Shown piece after piece: positions 16,321 through 25,166 of a DNA stretch of 43,570 nucleotides. The stretch covers positions 1 to 43,570 of the forward strand of contig JACZKP010000183.1 of assembly GCA_014860005.1 (NCBI GenBank), written 5' to 3'. A program made the translations under genes and the position numbers. The stretch comes from Verrucomicrobiota bacterium. Lineage in GTDB: Bacteria; Verrucomicrobiota; Verrucomicrobiae; Limisphaerales; UBA11358. The notes under the pieces are model-generated. The model saw only the letters and a program-made list of their open reading frames with translations, was not told where the DNA came from and ran no database searches. The first letter of the stretch is position 1. Each line of letters opens with the position of its first letter.

Positions 16321-18015
16321 TCAGGGAGCGAGGGCGCGATAGAACCGCCAGCTTTCAGGTGCGTTTACGACTATCAGCCGGGTGGCGCAGTCGTCCCGGT
16401 TGGTGAGCACAGGAATCCATGATTGCAGGTTGGTTGAGCCTTCAATCACGTAGAAGATGTTGGTTCGTCCGCGGAGGGTGAACATGAACTGTCCGTTGGT
16501 ATATGCCACGGTCCGAAGCAGGGGCCTGATGGGAGGTTCTCCCGCTTCCAAAGTGTTAACGGAAACGGTCGTAGCTTGATTAGGCCCAGGCGGTGAATAC
16601 ACGCGCCACACACTGTCCCAATTGTCGCAGACATAAAGATTGCCGACCTTGTCCCACGCCACGTCGGTGTGATCGTGGTAGGGTGCGGGGGTAAGCGTTT
16701 GGAGGTCCGAACCATCCACGGTGCTGAACAGGCGCACGCCTCCCCCCGTGCGGGCCAGGCCGGCGCCCGTTCCCTTGAAGGCTACCGCCACGTACTGGCC
16801 TTTTGGGTCCACCGCGATACCGGAAGCCCCGCGCATGTTGTTGTCACCGCCGCCAATTTGCCAGTCGGAGTTGGTGAGCGCACTGCCTGAGTCGTCATAC
16901 GCGAGAAAGCGCAGAACCCGAGGGGCAGGATCACCGGCGGCCTCGACCTGCTGGATCGCGTAAATGTGATTGCTCCGATCCAACGCCAGATCGAACGGAT
17001 AAAGGCTCAAGTCGGAGTTGGTGCCGACGGGGACAATGGTGAAGCCCAGGTCATTGGTTGCCACACTACCGTTGCCGGTGACGGTCCAGCGGCGAATTCC
17101 TGCACCGTCCTGAGTCACATCGGCCATCCAGATTTGGGTGGTTGACCCGGTGCCGGTGATGTACGGCCCGCTGAGATTCGCCGCGCCACCATTGGGCCGG
17201 TTGTCATCACGCAGGACCAATCTGCGCGAAGTGACGGCAATGGTCTGGTCGAAGCGCAGCACCAATCCGCCGGCAATCCAGTCGTTGATATAAACATAAT
17301 CATCGTCGGAGACCTCGATTTTCCAGGGACTGGTGCTGCTTCCCGCCCAAAGCCAGCCGCCTGCCGCAAACAGTCCTTCCTCCGCCGGGCTCCCATCTGC
17401 GTTGAGCTTGAGCATACCCAAGCGATCCCCGGGCTCGAAGTCCGGGTTCAAGCCAAGTTGCCCGTTGCCGACGAAGATCCGTCCATAGTATGGGCTGTTG
17501 GTGTTTTGGTTCACGGCGATGCCCCGTGGCTGGTAAACGTAATTACCCGGATTGAAGTCGTCGCTAATCTGCCTCCATTCGCTGTAGCCATGGGCCTTGG
17601 CGGTGATGCGCACACGGTAATCTCCCAACGGCACGAAGTCGTTGACATCATTCTTCACATCCCAAACCACGGTGTTCGATCCCTGCAAAGTGCCGGGAGC
17701 GCCGCCAGGAATTTCGATTGTGCGAACCACCGTCGTGTCGGACAGAATCTCCAGCGTGAGTCCGGCGCTGGCGGGTTCATTTAACAAATAACTGATGTAC
17801 GACAGCTCGCAGGGCACATAGACGGTGACATTGGTGGAACTGCTGGAAGTGCTTCCGGCAAAACGGATGTTCGTGGCATAAACGTTCGCGTGAACAGACC
17901 CCGAGACGTTTATGAGCAGCAGGCCAATCGCGCCGCAGATCAAACGATGGACGAAAGTGTTTGTCCGCGCGAAACGGAAAGCGCGGCGGGCATTGGAAAC
18001 AAACGGTGAGTTCAT
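16321..18015 (-). CDS. Secreted beta-propeller-like protein with RFYR tail
   Basis: This is a 564-residue exported protein if the ATG at 18015 is used; the frame is open to 18093, but the signal peptide (HRLICGAIGLLLINVSGSVHA) fits the shorter form. Next comes a FlgD-like Ig domain (VVRTIEIPGGAPGTLQGSN and then GDYRVRITA). A long repetitive beta region follows, with NHL/propeller-like strands such as PRGIAVNQNTNSPYYGRIFV and HTDVAWDKVGNLYVCDNWDS. It ends in the tail WRFYRALAP. It is paralogous to the N-terminal half of the neighbouring 1,036-residue protein on the same strand. It probably lies on the surface or outside the cell; the ligand is unknown. Confidence 0.78.
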   Translation of the reverse strand: MNSPFVSNARRAFRFARTNTFVHRLICGAIGLLLINVSGSVHANVYATNIRFAGSTSSSSTNVTVYVPCELSYISYLLNEPASAGLTLEILSDTTVVRTIEIPGGAPGTLQGSNTVVWDVKNDVNDFVPLGDYRVRITAKAHGYSEWRQISDDFNPGNYVYQPRGIAVNQNTNSPYYGRIFVGNGQLGLNPDFEPGDRLGMLKLNADGSPAEEGLFAAGGWLWAGSSTSPWKIEVSDDDYVYINDWIAGGLVLRFDQTIAVTSRRLVLRDDNRPNGGAANLSGPYITGTGSTTQIWMADVTQDGAGIRRWTVTGNGSVATNDLGFTIVPVGTNSDLSLYPFDLALDRSNHIYAIQQVEAAGDPAPRVLRFLAYDDSGSALTNSDWQIGGGDNNMRGASGIAVDPKGQYVAVAFKGTGAGLARTGGGVRLFSTVDGSDLQTLTPAPYHDHTDVAWDKVGNLYVCDNWDSVWRVYSPPGPNQATTVSVNTLEAGEPPIRPLLRTVAYTNGQFMFTLRGRTNIFYVIEGSTNLQSWIPVLTNRDDCATRLIVVNAPESWRFYRALAP

Positions 18016-18183
18016 GCGAAACGACAAGGGTAACGGCTTGCAGCAGGGCCGGGCGCTGGTTGGTGATTTATGATTCACGATGTGTGGCATCATTCCGGGA
18101 CAGCGAATTCGATTTTCGCAGGCAGCATAAGGCGGGAATCTGGTTGGTCAAGCGGGTTGTCCCGTCGCGTGAACAGACTGGAA

Positions 18184-18219
18184 ACAAAAAGGAGGCATCC
18201 ACCAGCGGCGGATGCCTCC
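18184..18219 (-). terminator. Intrinsic terminator of the Calx-beta protein gene
   Basis: Perfect 10-bp arms GGAGGCATCC (18191-18200) and GGATGCCTCC (18210-18219) are followed, on the minus strand, by TTTTTGTTTCC. It ends the transcript of the 1,036-residue gene just after its stop codon and separates it from the smaller paralogue downstream. Confidence 0.9.
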
Positions 18220-18241
18220 GTGTGAAACTCCAAGGCTGCGG

Positions 18242-21200
18242 TTACTGCCGCTTGATGCGATAGAACTGCTGGCTGCCGCCCAAGGCCCGAACGGCTTTGT
18301 AATTGCCGTTGCTGCCGGTGACGGTGGCACTGACGTCGCCATAGGTGCCGTTAACGGTCGTCGCCTCCTGCAGAACAAACGCGGACGCTGCATCCGCCGC
18401 CGGCCCTGTGAAATCAATTCCCACATTGGTGCCCACAATCTTCACTTCGGTGATCGTCACGGTAGGTTGCGTGAGGTCCACGACGCGAACATTGTCGAAG
18501 ACTACCGCCGTGGCCACATCCGTGCCGATGGAGTCGTAGGCGTCCACGAAGCCCAGCATGACATTCCCGGAGGTGTGGGGGGTGGTATTGGTGTAGCTGA
18601 GAATGACGATATTGTTCATCTTCAACGTGACCAACTGCCCCACCTGACTGACTTCCACGTCCACCCAACTCGGCTCGAGGCTGAAGTTGGGATTGCTGGG
18701 TGCCCCGGCATAGCGGAACGGCGGGGCTTTGAACACCTGGGTCAGCGACGAGGCATTGCGCCCGGGGGTCAGTGCGGTCGGATTGTTCCCGGCCGTGGTG
18801 GGTGAGCTGTAGAGCACGTAATCACCCAACGCGGCGGCATCCGTCTCGACCCCGTAGAAAAGGCCATCAAACGTCCACCCAGCGGGCACACCTCCAGCAC
18901 TGTTGCGGAACCAGTTCGTCCTCGTGCCGGAGTGGTTGATGCCAAAAAGCGAGTACTCCGTCGTGGCCGAAGTTCCGACGATCATATACATGTCGAATCG
19001 GAGCGCATAGTCGCCCGCGAATGACTGGTTGCGGGGATACACGTTCACCGCCGCGGCGCCCGGGATGCCGTCCAGTTTGTTGACTTGGAGGAGCAGTCCG
19101 AACGTATCGCCGGCCGAATTGGGCGCGGGAGGAACGTTCAAAAAGCTGTAATAATCGAAGCCGAAAATGATGTTGGCATCGTTGGCTGGCGCGACGGTGT
19201 TCGTGTCGGCATAATACACCGTCCAGTTGGTAATCGAATCCGCGTAAGTGAAGGTTTCTCCAAACAACACGGTTTCAGGCGCACGGTCGTCGTCGGTGAT
19301 GGTGGTGGTGGCCGTGTTGGTGGCGGCGGTAAAGCCCGTGCCCGCCTGCAATCCCACGGTAACGGTGCGTGCGCCGTCCACCAAGTTATTGTCAATGGGA
19401 TAGATCAGCCGAATGCTGGTGTTGACCACCCCAGGATCAATGTAGGCGGGCAGATTCGCCAGCGCATAGTCGGTGTTCAACACGGCGCTCCCGGAAAGCA
19501 CCAGATTGGCTTCGTCCAATTGCAGGAACACATTGGTGTCGCCCAGGCGGCGGAGGGTCAGGTTGGCGTAGTCGTAGGCCAACCGTTCGTAGATGTTGGT
19601 CGAAAGGGATACGATCTGCAGTTGAGGCGTTTCATTGTCCACAATCGCCACGGTCTGGCTGGAGGGTGCGGCGGTTGTGTAGGTCGTGCCGCTCGCCAGG
19701 CTTACAATGGCGGTCTCAGTCAATTCGGGCTCCGTATCATTTATGGCGGCAAGCGTGACCACGACGCTCTCCTGTCCCGCGGGGATGATCACCGAATCTT
19801 CCGTGAGCACCACAGAATTGGTCCGAAGCACATAGTCAGTTCCGCGAGCAGCGGCGCCTCCGGTCGTAAGCGCTACGGTCAGGGCTTCGTTCAACTCGCC
19901 CGTCCGTTGGATGGTTAGCAGCGCTGCGGTTGCCCCTTCTTCGTAAACCACATTGGTGTCCGCCGTGATGCTGACTTCCGTGCTCGGACTGTAAATGGCC
20001 AGCGTGCCATCCGAACCCGTCGTCACAATGCTGAAACCGCCGGGTGAATAGATGCGCAACAATCCCTGGCCGGAACTGACGGTGTAAATATTCCCTACTG
20101 CATCGAAGGTCAATTCGCGTCCGATAGAGGTGGTTGGGGTTGTCGGCATGATGATCAGGTTGGTCATGTTGGGGATGCCATCCGCCATGGGAAGGATGTT
20201 GACGGAATTGGTATTGCCCTTCAGTCCCGCCAAGTATTTGCCATCGGGCGACACATCGAATCCGCGCATATTGGAGAAGTAAACGTCAAAGGCACCAGGG
20301 TTGTCGGATAACTCCCGCCAAGCGGCCAACGAATTCCAAAGCGGTGAGCCAAACTCGTCCATCGCGAAGATGCCCGCAGCCGTGGCATTGTCCGCGCGAT
20401 AGTTGGAGCCATACCACTTGCCGTCGGGTCCGCGCACGATTTTGGTCAGGATGCCGTTGAACACGAGGCCGAATCGAAAGGCCAGTGTTCCGGGATCACT
20501 GTACGGCAACGGACCTGCGCCGATGTCGTAGCGATAAACTTCGTTGCCGGTAGCCAAATCTTCATCCTGGCTGTAAACCACCAGATCACCGCCGGCGAGC
20601 GAACCTTCCACCCAAACGCTGGAAATGCTGCCGTGATTGTTGGTGGCCGGAGTTGGCCCGCCGTAGCCAAACAAAACTCGCGCCGCTGCGGCGTTCGTTG
20701 CCACATTCGCGTCGGTCATCATCAAGCCGCCATGGGGGTCGGACCAGTCAGTAATATAAAGACTGTCGTCCGGTCCAAGGGTGAGACGTCCGGGGCTTTC
20801 CGCGTTGGCGGCTACAATATCAAACAACAGCCCCCCTGTACGAGGCGTGTCGCCCTGACCCACCGCGTCCGTCTGGTCCGCGTTGAGCAGATAAATACCA
20901 TCACTGACGGCGCGACCGCCCGAGGTGCCGGCAGCACTTACGGAAACATAGATCCGGCCAAAATAGGGGCTCCCCGGCCTCTTGTTGATCGCCAGGCCGC
21001 GTTGGTTGGCAAATCTGACAAAGACATTCGTGTCGTTGCTGATCTGATTCACGACTCCCTGCGGATAACCCGGGCCGCTCGCTTTCGTGACTTGAATCTG
21101 GTAATCGCCCGTGATGCTCAAGTTAACTGTGTTTAACCCTTTCGGCAGTGCGCCCAGGTCATTGGTAACCGCCCCGCCGTTGTAGATGATTTTGACATTG

Positions 21201-21352
21201 TCGGCGTCCGCATTCAGGCGGAACGAAATGACGCCGCCACTGTTGGTCAAGCTGGTGGCGTAAGGCCGGGCGAGCGCCACGGAAGCGCCCACGCCAAGGG
21301 CCAGCGCAATGACCAAAGGCTTGATTAAACTGTTATGGAGGATTGTTTTCAT
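18242..21352 (-). CDS. Secreted propeller/Calx-beta protein with RFYR-like tail
   Basis: This 1,036-residue exported protein has the signal peptide LVIALALGVGASVALA at about 13-28. A FlgD-like Ig domain (about 30-85, ending GDYQIQVTKASG) is followed by a propeller-like region (about 100-465) with FANQRGLAINKRPGSPYFGR and LTLGPDDSLYITDWSD. Two Calx-beta-type repeats cover about 475-690 (YEEGATAALLTIQRTGELNE, and later YPIDNNLVDGARTVTVGLQ). A jelly-roll region follows at about 700-960 (QSFAGDYALRFDMYM), then a C-terminal module ending in SQQFYRIKRQ. The first half is paralogous to the downstream gene. Calx-beta domains bind calcium in known proteins. The cellular role is unknown, and adhesion or matrix binding is only a guess. 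Confidence 0.82.
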   Translation of the reverse strand: MKTILHNSLIKPLVIALALGVGASVALARPYATSLTNSGGVISFRLNADADNVKIIYNGGAVTNDLGALPKGLNTVNLSITGDYQIQVTKASGPGYPQGVVNQISNDTNVFVRFANQRGLAINKRPGSPYFGRIYVSVSAAGTSGGRAVSDGIYLLNADQTDAVGQGDTPRTGGLLFDIVAANAESPGRLTLGPDDSLYITDWSDPHGGLMMTDANVATNAAAARVLFGYGGPTPATNNHGSISSVWVEGSLAGGDLVVYSQDEDLATGNEVYRYDIGAGPLPYSDPGTLAFRFGLVFNGILTKIVRGPDGKWYGSNYRADNATAAGIFAMDEFGSPLWNSLAAWRELSDNPGAFDVYFSNMRGFDVSPDGKYLAGLKGNTNSVNILPMADGIPNMTNLIIMPTTPTTSIGRELTFDAVGNIYTVSSGQGLLRIYSPGGFSIVTTGSDGTLAIYSPSTEVSITADTNVVYEEGATAALLTIQRTGELNEALTVALTTGGAAARGTDYVLRTNSVVLTEDSVIIPAGQESVVVTLAAINDTEPELTETAIVSLASGTTYTTAAPSSQTVAIVDNETPQLQIVSLSTNIYERLAYDYANLTLRRLGDTNVFLQLDEANLVLSGSAVLNTDYALANLPAYIDPGVVNTSIRLIYPIDNNLVDGARTVTVGLQAGTGFTAATNTATTTITDDDRAPETVLFGETFTYADSITNWTVYYADTNTVAPANDANIIFGFDYYSFLNVPPAPNSAGDTFGLLLQVNKLDGIPGAAAVNVYPRNQSFAGDYALRFDMYMIVGTSATTEYSLFGINHSGTRTNWFRNSAGGVPAGWTFDGLFYGVETDAAALGDYVLYSSPTTAGNNPTALTPGRNASSLTQVFKAPPFRYAGAPSNPNFSLEPSWVDVEVSQVGQLVTLKMNNIVILSYTNTTPHTSGNVMLGFVDAYDSIGTDVATAVVFDNVRVVDLTQPTVTITEVKIVGTNVGIDFTGPAADAASAFVLQEATTVNGTYGDVSATVTGSNGNYKAVRALGGSQQFYRIKRQ

Positions 21353-21614
21353 AGACTGAACTTCTTGGTTGGTTATTGACTAATCGGTTTCGACGTTGCC
21401 CTGATCTTCCGGTGCGCTGATTTGGCCAACGTCCTTCTGCTGTGATAACTAGGTTGCGGTCATCCTAAACCTTGCCATGGGAGTTTCAATCAGAAATTCC
21501 ATCGAAATAGCGCCCTGTGGCGTCTTGTTCTAACGCCCTTGCGACCGGCGCCCGACGGCGCCTGGCCATTTTCCGCCTTTCATCCTGCGGCGATGTTCCG
21601 CTATCCTCCCGGCC
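21353..21614. other. Divergent intergenic region upstream of prfB
   Basis: These 262 bases separate the divergent Calx-beta protein gene and prfB, and presumably hold both promoters. I could not identify a convincing -35/-10 pair, operator or riboswitch. No open frame with recognisable content is present. Confidence 0.4.
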
Positions 21615-22761
21615 ATGTTTGAAACGATTGCCACCGAAATCTCGACCGCCGCGGACAAGCTAATTCACCTGCGGAGGTTTCTTTGACGTGCCGCGCGCAC
21701 AAAAACGCCTGAGCGAACTCGACGCCCTGATGGCGGCGGACAATTTCTGGAACAATCGCGAACAGGCGCAGAAGCTGATTGATGAGGGCAATTCGCTCCG
21801 CAACCGGATCGAACCCCTGATCCAGGCCGAGAAGCACCTGGAAGATTTCCGCGTAATGGTGGAGTTGGGCCAGGCCGAACCGCTGGGCGCCCAGCCCAAG
21901 GTCTTGCAGGAACTTGAACGCGACGTTGCGAAATACCTCAAGGACCTCGACGCGCTCGAACTCAAGGTCTTTCTCAATGGCCCACACGACCGCAGCAACT
22001 GCATTCTGAGCATCAACGCCGGGGCCGGCGGCACGGAAGCCTGCGATTGGGCGGGCATGCTCCTGCGCATGTATCAACGCTGGGCGGAAGCGCGCGGCTG
22101 GGAGGTTGAGGTGGAAGACGCCCTGCCGGGTGAAGGCGCGGGCATCAAGAGCGTTACGCTGCTCATCAAGGGCGAGAACGCCTATGGCTTCTGCAAAGCC
22201 GAACGCGGCGTGCATCGGCTCGTGCGCATTTCACCGTTCGATTCGAATAAGCGCCGGCACACCAGTTTCGCCAGCGTGGACACGATTGCCGAAATCGAGG
22301 AAGCGTCCTCGGAAATCGTGATCCCGCCCACGGAGTTTCAGGTGGACACCTTCCGCTCCGGCGGCAAGGGCGGGCAGAACGTGAACAAGGTGGAAACCGC
22401 CGTGCGCATCACACACATCCCGACCGGATTGGTTGTGGCGTCGCAAGCCCAGCGTTCGCAACATCAGAACCGCGCCACGGCGATGACGCTCCTGCTCTCC
22501 CGCATTTATGCCCAGCGGGTGGACGCCCAGAAGGCCGAGATGGAACGGTTCTACGGCGAGAAGGGCAGCGTCTCGTGGGGCAACCAGATTCGCAGCTACA
22601 TCTTCCAGCCCTACCGCCTGGTCAAGGATCTGCGCACCGGTGTCGAAACCAGCAACGTGCAGGCGGTGATGGACGGCGACCTTGACGCTTTCGTCCACGG
22701 CTGGCTGCGCGCCGGTTGTCCGCTCAAACGGATGCAGGGGGTGAAGGATGAGGAGGAATGA
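21615..22761 (+). CDS. prfB: Peptide chain release factor 2 (programmed +1 frameshift)
   Basis: RF2 recognises UGA and UAA stop codons. Translation begins at ATG 21615 (MFETIATEISTAADKLIHLR) and reaches an in-frame TGA at 21684-21686 after 23 codons. Reading resumes in the +1 frame at GAC 21685, giving a 381-residue product. The specificity motif SPF (VRISPFDSNKRRHTSF) and the GGQ motif (SGGKGGQNVNKVET) are present in the second frame. The coding sequence is therefore a join of 21615-21683 and 21685-22761. Low RF2 slows termination at the TGA and favours the shift, so the protein regulates its own synthesis. The 3' end overlaps the start of trpC. Confidence 0.96.
21673..21687 (+). promoter_or_regulatory. 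prfB: RF2 programmed frameshift site
   Basis: The internal Shine-Dalgarno-like GGAGG (21673-21677) lies three bases before the slippery codon CTT (21681-21683), which is followed by TGA C. This reproduces the canonical prfB autoregulatory site (SD-like, 3-nt spacer, CTT TGA C) with no deviation. Confidence 0.96.
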
Positions 22762-23578
22762 TATATCCACATTCGTGAACATCCTCGACACCATTGTTGA
22801 TCAAAAGCGTCGTGAAATCGCGCTGTTGCCGGAACGGCGCATCGCTGCGGGCGATTTGCGAGATGCCATGCTCGGGCGTGATGAGCAAAGGGATTTTCTT
22901 GCGGCATTACGCAATCCGCAAACGGGCGACGTCGCTTTGATCGCAGAAGTCAAAAAGGCTTCACCTTCAGCGGGGGTGATTTGCCCGGACTTTGATCCCA
23001 TTCGCATCGCGAAGGAGTACGAAGCGGCGGGCGCGAGTTGTTTGTCCGTGCTGACTGACGAGAAATTCTTCCAAGGTTCGCTCGATTATCTTCGCCAGAT
23101 TCGCGCTGCGGTGAAGTTGCCTCTGTTGCGCAAGGATTTCATCATAGACGAGCGACAGATTCTGGAGGCCGTCGAATGGGGGGCGGATGCCATTCTGCTG
23201 ATCGTCGCGATTCTGGATGACGCGCAACTCCGCGAATTTCACACGCTCGCCGCGGAAGCCGGGCTGGCGGCGCTGGTGGAGGTTCACGATGAAGCCGAAC
23301 TGGACCGGGCGCTGGGCGCAGGAGCGACATTGATCGGCGTGAACAATCGCAATCTGAAAACGTTCCAGGTGGACCTCGCCACGACCGAGCGGTTGGCGAA
23401 GCAGCTTTCCCAATCCTCCACCGCCCAGGCTTCACTGCTCGTCGCCGAAAGTGGCATTCACAACCGTGCGGACGTGGAGCGCCTCAAACGCGCCGGTGCC
23501 CACGCCATCCTTGTGGGCGAATCGTTGATGAAACATAACGACATACGCGGCAAGGTTTCCGAACTGCTCGGGCGCTGA
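22748..23578 (+). CDS. trpC: Indole-3-glycerol phosphate synthase
   Basis: This enzyme closes the indole ring from CdRP in tryptophan synthesis. The 276-residue TIM-barrel protein shows IAEVKKASPSAGVI (catalytic Lys), PLLRKDFIIDERQI (second Lys), ALVEVHDEAELDRAL (Glu), IGVNNRNLKTFQVDL and LVAESGIHNRADV (phosphate binding). The ATG at 22748 overlaps the prfB 3' end and has GGGGGTGAAGG just upstream. A GTG at 22775, where strong homology (VNILDTIVDQKR) begins, is an alternative. No other trp gene is nearby, so the pathway genes are dispersed. Coupling to prfB is likely from the overlap. Confidence 0.96.
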   Translation: MRRNDISTFVNILDTIVDQKRREIALLPERRIAAGDLRDAMLGRDEQRDFLAALRNPQTGDVALIAEVKKASPSAGVICPDFDPIRIAKEYEAAGASCLSVLTDEKFFQGSLDYLRQIRAAVKLPLLRKDFIIDERQILEAVEWGADAILLIVAILDDAQLREFHTLAAEAGLAALVEVHDEAELDRALGAGATLIGVNNRNLKTFQVDLATTERLAKQLSQSSTAQASLLVAESGIHNRADVERLKRAGAHAILVGESLMKHNDIRGKVSELLGR

Positions 23579-23918
23579 CGAGTTGTCGAATCCCCGGCAG
23601 CGTTGGTTTCGGTAAGCCTCCAACTGCGTAGCCCCGCCGCAACCAAACGGACGGCCAGAAGAATAATCGCAGAGTTGCGATCAACACAGTGCCTGGCGGA
23701 AGCAGTCTTTTCTCTGCGTCCGTCGCGCCTCGGCGGTTGAATCGGTTGCCGGGAATTTTTCGCCGGCCGGTAGGGTCTTGGGAGCATTTCCGGGCGGCAG
23801 TGGTTCCGCAAACTTTGAGTGAAGTCGTGACGGGGCTTCAGGTTTGAGCAGATTCCTGTTCCGGGGAGATTCCTTTTTGCTTGTCACGGGGGCGTTCCAG
23901 GCTAACTTCGCCCTAGAC
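23579..23918. other. Intergenic stretch of decayed or repetitive DNA
   Basis: No gene is supported. Minus-strand frames here give Arg-rich peptides that look like translated repeat or relic DNA, for example EARRTQRKDC near 23710-23745. The stretch separates trpC from the transposon remnants. Confidence 0.35.
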
Positions 23919-24287
23919 GTGGCTAAGATATACCATCTCCGCCGCACGGCCACCCTGGCCCTCCGCCAGCGCAAGGCGGCGCTCCTGCGGCAGGCCGGGC
24001 TCCCGCCCGACCTCTTGCGGGCCTCGTTCGTGGAACGCTTCACCGCCTGTGGCAAACCCAACTGCGCCTGTGCCGCAGGCAAGAAGCATGGGCCGTTCTA
24101 TTATCTGGTGGCCAATCTGGGGGTGGGGCGGATCCTCAAGTCGCTCCTCAAGACCCCCGGCCAGCAGCAGGCGGTGCAGCGTGGCGTGGCCGGTTATCAG
24201 GCCCACTGGGAGCGGCTGGAGGAACTTTCCCAGATCAACCTGGAGTTGTTGCGTCGGGGCGAACCGCTCGACGGCACCCAGCCATGA
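23919..24287 (+). CDS. IS-associated DUF6788-like small protein
   Basis: This protein of about 122 residues has the cysteine block ERFTACGKPNCACAAGKKHG, followed by PFYYLVANLGVGRI and a helical C-terminus. The pattern C-x4-C-x-C followed by H-x-P and short strands fits the DUF6788 type of small proteins that I associate with transposase genes. The function is unknown; the cysteines could form a zinc knuckle for DNA binding. The GTG at 23919 gives a compact start, and the frame is open to TTG 23844. Its stop overlaps the ATG of the next fragment (ATGA), as in a two-gene insertion sequence. The partner is broken, so the element should be immobile. Confidence 0.6.
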   Translation: MAKIYHLRRTATLALRQRKAALLRQAGLPPDLLRASFVERFTACGKPNCACAAGKKHGPFYYLVANLGVGRILKSLLKTPGQQQAVQRGVAGYQAHWERLEELSQINLELLRRGEPLDGTQP

Positions 24288-24390
24288 ACCGCCTCCGGCA
24301 GTTCTGGCACTACGGGGACAAAGTGTTCGACCTGCCGCCCGCCTTCGCGCCATCCGCGACGAGCGCACCCAGCCCGTCATTCCCACGCCC
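24284..24390 (+). pseudogene. N-terminal fragment of a second transposase
   Basis: From ATG 24284 the translation reads MNRLRQFWHYGDKVFDLPPA. A one-base shift near 24346 then continues it as RAIRDERTQPVIPTP. This looks like the start of a DDE transposase that normally follows the DUF6788-like gene. It ends abruptly at about 24390, where ISL3-type sequence begins. Both the frameshift and the junction show that it is dead. The family assignment is from memory. Confidence 0.45.
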
Positions 24391-25149
24391 AGCGGAGCCT
24401 GCGACATCTTGAAGGTGAGTTGGGACGAAGCCGATGGGATCAAGCAGCGTGCGGTCAAGCGGGGCCTGGCGCGCAAGGAACCCAAGGTGATGGAACGACT
24501 GTGCGTGGATGAAAAAGGCATGGGCAACGGCCACAATTATCTGACCCTCGTGGCCAACGTCAGTGGCGAGCGAACCACGGTGGAATACGTGGGGGAGGAG
24601 CGGGAGCAGGAGAGTCTGGATGCCTCTTGGGAAAGCCTCACGGTCGAGCAGATGGCTGGCGTGGAGGCGGTGGGCATGGACATGTGGGAGCCCTATGTGC
24701 GGTCGACGCTGGCGCACGTGCCCGGGGCAGCAGCCAAGATCGTGCATGACCCGTTTCACTTGGTGAAGCACATGAATGAGGCGGTCAATGAGGTGCGGGT
24801 GCGCGCGCACAAGCGCCTGCTGGCCGCGGGGGATGACACGCTCAAGAACACCCGGCAGTTGTGGCTGTATGGGATCGAGAATGTGCCCGCCAAGGATGCC
24901 CAGCGCTTTGAGGAGGTGAAGGAACTGAACCTGCAGACCGCGCGCGCCTGGGCCCTCAAAGAGGTCTTCCGGAGTTTTTGGTTGTGCGACACGGTAAAGC
25001 AGGCCGAGCGGTATTTCGACCAATGGTATGGTTGGGCGATCCGCAGCCGCTTGGCGCCGGTTAGGAAAGTGGCTCGAATGTGTAAAAGCCATCTAGATGC
25101 GTCTGCCCTGCCAGGAGGTGCGCTTGACCCTCCATGCTCCACTGCCTAG
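24391..25149 (+). pseudogene. ISL3-family transposase, truncated at both ends
   Basis: The translation contains CDILKVSWDEADGIKQRAVK, then RLCVDEKGMGNGHNYLTLVA (first Asp), VGMDMWEPYVRSTLAHVPGA (second Asp), KIVHDPFHLVKHMNEAVNEV and YGWAIRSRLAPVRKVARM. This is the DDE core of ISL3 transposases (PF01610). The N-terminal zinc-finger and helix-turn-helix parts are missing, because the frame runs back into unrelated transposon DNA. The C-terminus, which should hold the final catalytic Glu, is replaced after KSHL by about 18 unrelated codons. It is a fragment that cannot transpose. It ends 17 bases before surA, so its insertion may have replaced the native surA promoter. Confidence 0.8.
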
Positions 25150-25166
25150 TATGCGGGTGGATTCAA

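Noticed and set aside
19085..19918. Plus-strand open frame of 277 codons opposite the Calx-beta protein
   Set aside because: It is Gly/Val/Arg-rich and antisense to well-supported domain sequence, with no recognisable motif.
22748..23578. trp operon
   Set aside because: Only trpC is present; no other trp gene and no attenuator leader are seen in the neighbourhood.
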